Shown here piece by piece: positions 48,808 through 54,558 of a stretch of DNA of 54,558 bases. The notes below the pieces were generated by a model. That model had not been told where the DNA came from. It searched no databases and saw nothing but the letters and a program-made list of their open reading frames with translations. The translations under genes and the position numbers were made by a program. Origin of the DNA: an uncultured Rhodospirillales bacterium (GTDB lineage: Bacteria; Pseudomonadota; Alphaproteobacteria; Azospirillales; Azospirillaceae); the NCBI GenBank assembly GCA_903856295.1, contig CAIOBP010000114.1, positions 1 through 54,558 on the forward strand. Direction: 5' to 3'. How positions within the stretch are numbered: position 1 is the first letter of the stretch; every line of letters starts with the position of its first letter.

Positions 48808-48836
48808 AAGGGGAGCTTTCGGGCTCCCCTTCTTTA
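48808..48836 (+). terminator. Rho-independent terminator after the porin gene
   Basis: A perfect 9-bp stem (48808-48816 with 48823-48831, AAGGGGAGC/GCTCCCCTT), a 6-base loop and a T-rich tail (TTCTTTAT), 28 bases after the porin stop. Confidence 0.9.
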
Positions 48837-48880
48837 TGTGTGCGGGGCAGGTTTATGTGCGGCGGGGTGGGGGCGGGCGA

Positions 48881-49612
48881 TCAGCTGGAACTGACGTCGA
48901 TCAGGGTGCCGAGATGCAGCCCCAGCGCCTCGGCGGCCCGGCCCTGATTGATCGCGATTTCGGCCAGACCGTTTGAATTCGCGTACCACAGGCATTCACC
49001 GGGCGGAACGTCGGCGAAGGTGCGGCCGCGCCGGATCGGGCGTCCCGCAGCCTCCAGAAGCGTGTTCCGGCCGAGGGTTTTGGCGCGCAGCCCGGTCATG
49101 GCGTTGCCATAGGCGTCGATATAGATGATGCGGGGCAGCTCATCGGGCCAGTTCGGGCGGGCGATGGAGTCCGGTGCCAACTGCACGCCGGGGGAGGCCT
49201 CGCCCCGGGCCAGCCGCGCCGCGATCGGCGCGAACAGGTCCCGGGCATGGAAGGTCGCCGACAGATTGGTCGGAATCCACTCGATCACCCAGACATGAAG
49301 GTCGCGCGACCGCCGCCGCACCAATTCAAACAGGCCGTTGTCGGGTCCGACGAACCAGCGGCCATCGGCGTAGAGCACCAGCGGCCGCCGGTTGGTGCCG
49401 ACCTCGGGATCGACCACGCACAGAAAGACATCGCCGGGCATGAAGGTTTCGGCGTACGCGGCCAGCAGATAGGCGGACAGCCGGGGGTCATACATCGGGG
49501 CGTCGAGAAACAGGTCGATGACCGGCACCGTCGGGGCCGCGCGCATCAGCACCGCCTTGACCTGACCGTTATAGGGACCGAGCGTCCCGAAATCGGTGAA
49601 CAGGAAGATCAT
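48881..49612 (-). CDS. SAM hydrolase (SAM hydroxide adenosyltransferase, DUF62 family)
   Basis: 243 residues, the usual length. The family cleaves S-adenosylmethionine to adenosine and methionine with water, related to fluorinase and chlorinase. Landmarks are LFTDFGTLGPYNGQVKAVL at the N-terminus, CVVDPEVGTNRRPL, FVGPDNGLFELV, and the C-terminal WYANSNGLAEIAINQGRA adenosine-binding segment. The halogenase-specific insertion is not evident. It lies 60 bases after the small protein ending at 49673 and might be the last gene of the Pat-HPt operon. Confidence 0.9.
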   Translation of the reverse strand: MIFLFTDFGTLGPYNGQVKAVLMRAAPTVPVIDLFLDAPMYDPRLSAYLLAAYAETFMPGDVFLCVVDPEVGTNRRPLVLYADGRWFVGPDNGLFELVRRRSRDLHVWVIEWIPTNLSATFHARDLFAPIAARLARGEASPGVQLAPDSIARPNWPDELPRIIYIDAYGNAMTGLRAKTLGRNTLLEAAGRPIRRGRTFADVPPGECLWYANSNGLAEIAINQGRAAEALGLHLGTLIDVSSS

Positions 49613-49672
49613 CGTCCCATCATAGCCGGTTCGCTGCCTGGGCGCGACTCGCGCGAGCGGAGGGGGCAGGAC

Positions 49673-49894
49673 TCAGGTCACGCCGATGGTCTTGTCCTTG
49701 CGGCGGGTGACCTGAAGCTGACCATCCGCGCCCTTGACATAGGTGGTCTTGCCCACCGCCAGATTGTCGAGAATGATCACCAGCGCCCGGGGAATGGCCG
49801 CGAACTCCTTGGAACCCCTGGAGTCCGTATTGTAGACCCCGATAGCGGCGCGAACCATGTCGCGGCCTATCGGCTTACCGTCGTTTCCGATCAT
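49673..49894 (-). CDS. Small protein coupled to the HPt gene
   Basis: 73 residues from the ATG at 49894, which overlaps the stop of the HPt gene by 4 bases (ATGA). It contains GRDMVRAAIGVYNTDSRGSKEF and PRALVIILDNLAVGKTTYVKG, and ends QVTRRKDKTIGVT. No membrane helix or known motif. Translational coupling argues that it is a real gene and works with the HPt protein. An in-frame ATG at 49936 would overlap more of the HPt gene. Function unknown. Confidence 0.6.
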   Translation of the reverse strand: MIGNDGKPIGRDMVRAAIGVYNTDSRGSKEFAAIPRALVIILDNLAVGKTTYVKGADGQLQVTRRKDKTIGVT

Positions 49895-50583
49895 CGCTCT
49901 CGATCCGTTATCGCTGCCCCATCGCCCGCCGGACACTCCGTGGGCGACTGATCATACTGCATTCGCACGCCCGTGCGCAGCTCCTGGAGAATGATCAGGG
50001 CGCGTTTGAAGCCGAAGCGCCCGATGGCTTCGAGCATTTCCTGGCAACGCCCGGCCTGGGGGCTACCGGCCAGCGCCCGCGACAGGACCGAGGCGCGCTC
50101 CCCGGCACGGGTGTTGTTGCTTCTCAGCAGTGTCGTCAGCTCATCGAACAGGGCCTCAAGCTCGGCCGCCGACAGCGGCGAAGCGGCGTGATCAGGCTCG
50201 TCCCTGGCCGTGGGGGCGGTGAGACCGGAGCAGGAGTTCAGCACCACCGTCAGCTCTTGCTCCAACCGGTCGAGCAGAGCGGGCAGCGTCTCGCGGTTAT
50301 CCGTCCTCAGGGCCGCCAGCAACCCCTGGGCGGCGGCGGCGACCGCCGAAGCCCCGAGATTGCCGGCGACACCCTTGAGCAGGTGGGCGCCGCGATCGGC
50401 GTCGTCGAAGTGTCCGGCGGCGATCCCGGCGCGCAGCCGGGCGATGGCATCGCCCGAATCGACGCCGAACTGGACCAGCAGCGACCGCAACAGCCGCCGG
50501 TCGCCCATAACCCGCCCGAGCGCGCTGCGCAGGTCGAATCCTGGCAGCGCGGCGGGCAGCAGCTCATCGTTCCTGGTGATCAT
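49891..50583 (-). CDS. Histidine phosphotransfer (HPt) domain protein
   Basis: 230 residues. The HPt four-helix bundle occupies about 15-115 with phosphoacceptor His67 in the diagnostic AHLLKGVAGNLGA. The C-terminal half (about 135-210) is a helical segment (LSAAELEALFDELTTLLRSNNTRAG ... FGFKRALIILQEL) like that found at the end of many hybrid kinases. It has no kinase domain of its own, so it should shuttle phosphate between other signalling proteins. The start overlaps the Pat-like gene's stop by 4 bases, and its stop overlaps the small gene downstream. Confidence 0.88.
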   Translation of the reverse strand: MITRNDELLPAALPGFDLRSALGRVMGDRRLLRSLLVQFGVDSGDAIARLRAGIAAGHFDDADRGAHLLKGVAGNLGASAVAAAAQGLLAALRTDNRETLPALLDRLEQELTVVLNSCSGLTAPTARDEPDHAASPLSAAELEALFDELTTLLRSNNTRAGERASVLSRALAGSPQAGRCQEMLEAIGRFGFKRALIILQELRTGVRMQYDQSPTECPAGDGAAITDRER

Positions 50584-53291
50584 GGCGTCAGTTTCAGCCG
50601 GACCTCGACGATCGCCATGTCCTCGGAATCGTTCTTGCGGCTGAAGCCAAGATCACGGCACAGGTTCAGCATGTTATGATTTTCGCGCAGCACCTCGCCA
50701 TAAATCTCGCCGATGTCGCGAGCCTTGGCATAGTCGAGAATCTTCTTCATCAGGATGGTGCCGAGGCCGTGACCCTTGAGGTTCGACTGAACCATCACGG
50801 CGAACTCGGCCTTCTGATTGTCGGGATCGGCGGCGATGCGCACCGCGCCCTGAATTTCAGCGGTCGCGCCGTGGAACGGTTGGGTCACCGCCACCAGCCC
50901 CATCTCGCGATCATAGTCGATCTGGGTCAGGCGCGCCGCCGCCTGATGGGAGAGGTGGCGCATCGGCGCGAAGAAGCGCAGACGGATATCCTCGGGAGTC
51001 ATGCGCTCGAACAGGCGCTGGAGCGCCGGCTCGTCCTCGGGGCGGATCGGCCGCAACAGATACTCGGTGCCGTCCTTGAGCCCCGACTTTTCCTCCAGAT
51101 ACTTGGGATAGGGCGGAATCGCCAGCCGGGCCGAGCCGGGCACCGATGGCACTGCGACCTTGATCCGGGCGTCGAGGGCGAGCACGCCCTGCTCGTCGGC
51201 GAACAGCGGGTTGATGTCCAGTTCGGTGATATCGGCGAAGTCGATCACCAGCTGGGAGATTTTCATCAAGGTCAGCTCGATGTCCTTGATCGCCGCCGCC
51301 GGCCGGTCGCGATAGCCGCGCAGCAGACGGGAAATGCGGGTGCGCGAGATCAACTCTTGAGCAAGGTTGAGATTGAGCGGCGGCAGGGCCAGGGCCTGAT
51401 CGCCGACCACCTCGACGCTGACGCCGCCATGGCCGAACAAAATCACCGGGCCGAACAAATGGTCGTTGGTCATGCCGATGATCAGTTCGTGAGCGCCCGA
51501 GCGCACCGCCATCTGCTGGACCGTGAAGCCCTCGATATGCGCGTCGGGGCAGGCGACCTTGACCCGCTCGAGCATGGCCAGAGCCGCGATCCGGGTCTGT
51601 TCGGGATCGGGAATGCCGAGCACGACACCGCCGACATCGGACTTGTGGGTGATGTCGCGCGACAGAATCTTCAGCGCCACCCGGCCGCCGATGGCGCGGG
51701 CCGCTTCCTCGGCCTCCTCGGGGCTGGTGACCCGGCGGGTGTCGACCACCGGAATGCCATAAGCCGCCAGCACCTGCTTGGCCTCGTACTCGCTGAGCCA
51801 CGGCCGGTTCTCGGCCAGCGCCACGTCGATGATCTTGCGCACCGCGGCGTCGTCGGGGGTGAAATCTTCCAGCACCGAGTCCGGCGTCTCCATCAGCTGA
51901 TCCTGGTTGGCGCTGTACTGGACCAGATGCATGAAGGCGCGGGTGGCGTCGCCGGGGGTGTCGTAGGTCGGAATCGAGTTGGCGGCGAACAGCGAGCGCG
52001 ACTGGATCGCCGTGCCCTCGCCGAGCCAGGAGGTCAGCACCGGCCGCTGCTTGCCGTTGGGATGCTTCGAGAGGGTGTCGATGATCGCCTGAGCGGCCCA
52101 ATAGCTGTCGCCGACCGCGGTCGGGCAGTTGAGCACCAGGAAGCCGTCGGCGTCGGAGTCGTCGAGCAGCGCCGCCAGCGAGTCGGAATAGCGCTTGGCG
52201 GTGGCGTCGCCGATGATGTCGACCGGATTGCCGTGGGACCAAGTCGGCGGCAGGAAGCTGTTGAGCCGCTTCATGGCGTCGGGGCCGATTTTGGCCAGCT
52301 GGCCGCCGCCTTCGATCAGCGAGTCGGTGGCCAGCACGCCGATGCCGCCGCCGTTGGTCAGAATGGCCAGCCGCCGGCCGACCCGCTTGCCGCCGGTGAT
52401 CGAAACCCCCATGCCCACGGTTTCGGCGGCATCGAACAACTCGTCGAGATCATGGACGCGCAGCACGCCGGCCCGGCGGAAGGCGGCGTCGTAAACCCGG
52501 TCCGAGCCGGCCATGGCGCCGGTGTGGGAGCTGGCGGCCTTGGCCGCCTCGTCGCTGCGTCCGGCCTTGATCACGATCACCGGCTTCTGGCGCGCGGCGG
52601 CGCGGGCGGCCGACATGAACTTGCGGGTGTGGGTCAGCGCCTCGATGTAGAGCATGATCGCCCGGACATTGGGGTCGGCCGAGAGATAGTCGAGCAGGTC
52701 GGCGAAATCGACGTCGGCCTTGTTGCCCATGGAAATCAGGTGCGAGAAGCCGATCTTGCGATTGGTCGCCCAGTCGACGATCGAGGTCAGCACCGCGCCC
52801 GACTGGGCGACCAGGGCGATATCGCCCTTCATCGGCGCGACATGGACGAAGCTGGCGTTGATGCCGCGTCCGGGAATCATCAGGCCCAGGCAGTTCGGGC
52901 CGAGAATGCGCAGGGCATGGGGCTTGGCGGCGTCCAGCACCTTCTGCTGCAACGCCTTGCCTTCCGCGCCGACCTCGCCGAAACCGGCGGTGATCACCAC
53001 GGCGGCGCGGGTGCCGCGGGTGCCCAACTCGTCGATAATGCCGGGAATGGTATCGGGCGGGGTGCAAATCACCGCGAGATCGGGCGTAATCGGCAAGTCC
53101 GAGATCGATTTATAGGCCAGAACGCCTTCGATCGCCTTTTCGCGCGGGTTGACCGGCATGATCGGGCCGTCGAAACCGGCGTGGAACAGATTCCGCGCCA
53201 CCACGGCACCGATCGAATTTGGCCTGCGACTGGCGCCGATCAGCGCGATCGACGTTGGCTTCAGCAGGAAATCGAGATTGCGAATGGTCAT
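50580..53291 (-). CDS. Pat-type protein: NDP-forming acyl-CoA synthetase fused to GNAT acetyltransferase
   Basis: 903 residues, close to PatZ/YfiQ of enteric bacteria (886). Order of domains: CoA-binding Rossmann part (8-130; LIGASRRPNSIGAVV), succinyl-CoA-ligase-like part (150-300) with the phospho-His position His256 in SSHTGAMAGSD, a flavodoxin-like segment, ATP-grasp (about 480-715; ALKILSRDITHKSDVGGVVLG) and a C-terminal GNAT domain (about 730-895) with the acetyl-CoA loop LKGHGLGTILMKKIL. In relatives the GNAT part acetylates lysines, for instance in Acs. First gene of a coupled operon with an HPt protein. Confidence 0.92.
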   Translation of the reverse strand: MTIRNLDFLLKPTSIALIGASRRPNSIGAVVARNLFHAGFDGPIMPVNPREKAIEGVLAYKSISDLPITPDLAVICTPPDTIPGIIDELGTRGTRAAVVITAGFGEVGAEGKALQQKVLDAAKPHALRILGPNCLGLMIPGRGINASFVHVAPMKGDIALVAQSGAVLTSIVDWATNRKIGFSHLISMGNKADVDFADLLDYLSADPNVRAIMLYIEALTHTRKFMSAARAAARQKPVIVIKAGRSDEAAKAASSHTGAMAGSDRVYDAAFRRAGVLRVHDLDELFDAAETVGMGVSITGGKRVGRRLAILTNGGGIGVLATDSLIEGGGQLAKIGPDAMKRLNSFLPPTWSHGNPVDIIGDATAKRYSDSLAALLDDSDADGFLVLNCPTAVGDSYWAAQAIIDTLSKHPNGKQRPVLTSWLGEGTAIQSRSLFAANSIPTYDTPGDATRAFMHLVQYSANQDQLMETPDSVLEDFTPDDAAVRKIIDVALAENRPWLSEYEAKQVLAAYGIPVVDTRRVTSPEEAEEAARAIGGRVALKILSRDITHKSDVGGVVLGIPDPEQTRIAALAMLERVKVACPDAHIEGFTVQQMAVRSGAHELIIGMTNDHLFGPVILFGHGGVSVEVVGDQALALPPLNLNLAQELISRTRISRLLRGYRDRPAAAIKDIELTLMKISQLVIDFADITELDINPLFADEQGVLALDARIKVAVPSVPGSARLAIPPYPKYLEEKSGLKDGTEYLLRPIRPEDEPALQRLFERMTPEDIRLRFFAPMRHLSHQAAARLTQIDYDREMGLVAVTQPFHGATAEIQGAVRIAADPDNQKAEFAVMVQSNLKGHGLGTILMKKILDYAKARDIGEIYGEVLRENHNMLNLCRDLGFSRKNDSEDMAIVEVRLKLTP

Positions 53292-53625
53292 AGCCCCATG
53301 CCCCCTGGTTTGGCGCGAAAAACGGAACCCCGCCCGAAAGTCGAGGAGCGGCGATGTCGCGCCGATTACCCCCGTAATCTATCCGAACTCGGTTAATGAT
53401 GAGTAATGATACTGTGAAATCATGCCGCACCGCAGCGGAACAGGGTGCGGCGAGGCGCCGCAGGGGGGCGGCCCCTTGTGTCTGAAAAACAGGGCATGAA
53501 GAAAGCGCCGTGAGGGTGGGGGCAATCGGATGCAGAAAAATCCTTCACCCGTTTCCCCTGATGACCGGCGCGAGAAGGCCGGATCGCGAGTATAAGGTGA
53601 CGCTCATTCCAACCGGAGTCCTGTC
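53292..53625. other. Divergent spacer between the Pat operon and the CopD-like gene
   Basis: 334 bases without a supported gene. Besides the GATTAC palindrome it has a perfect 8-bp hairpin, GCCGCACC-N12-GGTGCGGC (53424-53451), and a TATAAG at 53591-53596 that could be the -10 element of the downstream gene, although no good -35 is at the right distance. Confidence 0.4.
53364..53379. promoter_or_regulatory. Candidate operator upstream of the Pat operon
   Basis: A perfect 16-base palindrome, GATTAC-N4-GTAATC, lies 73-88 bases upstream of the Pat-like start. It is AT-rich for this region and suits a dimeric regulator. The regulator is unknown. Confidence 0.4.
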
Positions 53626-54090
53626 ATGCCGGATGCTGAAATCGCGCGCGCTCTTCACGTTGTCGCCATCGTGCTGTGGATTGGCGGCGTCGGGTTCGTG
53701 ACCCTGTGCCTGCTGCCCTATTGTCGGGCCGAGGTGCCCCCGGCCGTTGCCATCGCCACCTTCGAGGCGATGGAGCGGCGCTTCGCGGCCTTGGCCCGCT
53801 ACCTGATTCTGGTCGGCGGCGGCTCGGGGCTGTGGATGGTCAGTCGCTACCAGCTCTGGGAGCGGTTCGGCGCTCCCGGCTTCTGGTGGATGCATGCCAT
53901 GGTTGCGGTCTGGCTGATCTTCTTTGTGTCGGTGTTCATCGCCGAACCGCTGTTTCTGCATCGCTGGTTCTCCCGCCGGGCGGCGTTGGACCCGGTGGGT
54001 ACGCTGCGCGCCATCTGGTATTTGCATCTGATTTTGTTGACTGTCAGCGTGGTGACCGCCTTTGGCGCGGTGTGGGGTGTGCACGGTTGA
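53626..54090 (+). CDS. CopD/DUF2269-like integral membrane protein
   Basis: 154 residues with four predicted membrane helices: ALHVVAIVLWIGGVGFVTLCLL, YLILVGGGSGLWMV, WWMHAMVAVWLIFFVSVFIA and IWYLHLILLTVSVVTAFGAVWGV. Each of helices 1, 3 and 4 contains a His, in a pattern seen in CopD-like and cytochrome-b-type proteins, so haem or copper binding is possible. No partner gene such as CopC is adjacent. The exact family was not determined. Confidence 0.7.
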   Translation: MPDAEIARALHVVAIVLWIGGVGFVTLCLLPYCRAEVPPAVAIATFEAMERRFAALARYLILVGGGSGLWMVSRYQLWERFGAPGFWWMHAMVAVWLIFFVSVFIAEPLFLHRWFSRRAALDPVGTLRAIWYLHLILLTVSVVTAFGAVWGVHG

Positions 54091-54201
54091 GGATCAGGCC
54101 GGCCATCCGTAAGCACTATTGCCAATTGGAAGTCCGGCCGGGATGGCGCATGGTTGAGCCTGAACAGTTTACTGGTTGACCCCTGTTATGGGAGATCTGC
54201 C

Positions 54202-54480
54202 ATGTTGCTAGAATGGACAGAGCATCTTTCGATCGACCATGCGGTAATCGACCAGGATCATCGGCATATGATCTGCTTGATCGACCGTCTTTACAATTTG
54301 CCGGACAATGGGCACTGTCTCGATGAAATGGAGCGGTTGTTTGGTGAGCTTGTTGACTTCATGTCGGATCATTTCAGGCGTGAGGAGCGGCTCATGGATG
54401 ATGTCGATTATCCCCAAAAAGCGGCCCGTCGCTGCGACTCGTGGGTTAGAACTCGCGTTGAAGTAGCTGCCTGCCCCTGA
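54202..54480 (+). pseudogene. Hemerythrin-like protein gene, truncated by the terminal repeat
   Basis: The first 73 codons (54202-54422) are hemerythrin-like: WTEHLSIDHAVIDQDHRHMI with the first iron-ligand histidines, then FMSDHFRREERLMDDVDYPQ with the HFxxEE ligands. At 54423 the sequence enters the 135-base repeat and the last residues (RPVAATRG-type reading in another frame, here RRCDSWVRTRVEVAACP) come from the repeat. The third ligand group (HxxxH) and the final Asp are lost, so the di-iron site cannot be completed. A GGGAGA site precedes the ATG. Confidence 0.8.
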
Positions 54481-54557
54481 CGCCGGACGCCGGCCTCCCA
54501 TCATTTATCCCTTGGTGAGACCGGAGAGACCATCCCTCGGCGCCGACCTGCCGCTTG
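54423..54557. repeat. Right copy of 135-bp terminal inverted repeat
   Basis: Exact reverse complement of 1-135. It begins GGCCCGTCGCTGCGACTCG at the junction with the hemerythrin gene and runs to the end of the window. The junction breaks a protein-coding gene, which is what insertion of a mobile element would look like. The rest of the element lies outside the window. Confidence 0.85.
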
Positions 54558-54558
54558 G

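Overview
The window is a high-GC, gene-dense piece of a Gram-negative chromosome. The presence of RquA (rhodoquinone biosynthesis), a Gram-negative porin, TolC/NodT-type lipoprotein export, alphaproteobacterial-style RNA polymerase and ribosomal genes, and intergenic palindromes of the CCAAGGG...CCCTTGG kind point to an alphaproteobacterium, most likely Rhodospirillales (Magnetospirillum/Phaeospirillum-like). That placement is an inference from gene content; no species call is possible from the sequence alone. Both ends of the window carry the same perfect 135-base sequence in opposite orientation (1-135 and 54423-54557), so the window is probably bounded by two copies of one dispersed repeat. 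The right-hand copy cuts off a hemerythrin gene.

Layout. 271-9222 (minus) is a four-gene, translationally coupled mdtABC-type RND efflux operon with its own outer-membrane lipoprotein. 9491-12359 holds a PleD-like REC-GGDEF diguanylate cyclase, a GT4 glycosyltransferase and a DinJ/YafQ toxin-antitoxin pair with a clear palindromic operator. 12483-16735 has a three-PAS histidine kinase, a quinone oxidoreductase, a TrmH-type RNA methyltransferase and an orphan protein. 17004-21136 contains a two-gene glycosyltransferase operon, a secreted papain-like peptidase with an acidic repeat linker and a divergent HdeA-like periplasmic protein. 21257-25150 is the most unfamiliar stretch: an overlapping dual-specificity-phosphatase/putative GT-A/CgeB-like operon, a divergent 56-codon gene, two other small genes with good ribosome binding sites, and a cluster of four TTCGCA half-sites between the divergent genes.

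25459-38719 is the core: tRNA-Gly, rquA, tRNA-Trp, secE-nusG-rplK-rplA-rplJ-rplL-rpoB-rpoC, ended by a strong terminator. tuf is not between the tRNA genes and the str operon (rpsL-rpsG-fusA-tuf) does not follow rpoC. 38893-41384 is a convergent pair (metallo-beta-lactamase-fold hydrolase and SLC13/DASS-type permease) whose stop codons both lie inside a nested inverted repeat. 41455-47144 has a secreted caspase-like protein, RadC, a response-regulator gene split by an apparent one-base frameshift, and MalQ. 47482-54090 has a porin, a SAM hydrolase, a coupled Pat-HPt-small protein operon and a CopD-like membrane protein.

Functional themes are drug/solute export (RND, porin, DASS permease), phosphorelay and c-di-GMP signalling (PAS kinase, REC-GGDEF, HPt, split REC protein), surface glycan work (four or five glycosyltransferases), and central information processing. 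The candidates most worth a second look are the phosphatase/glycosyltransferase/small-peptide region, the Pat-HPt coupling, the placement of rquA between two tRNA genes, the stop-to-stop nested inverted repeat, and the terminal repeat with the broken hemerythrin.
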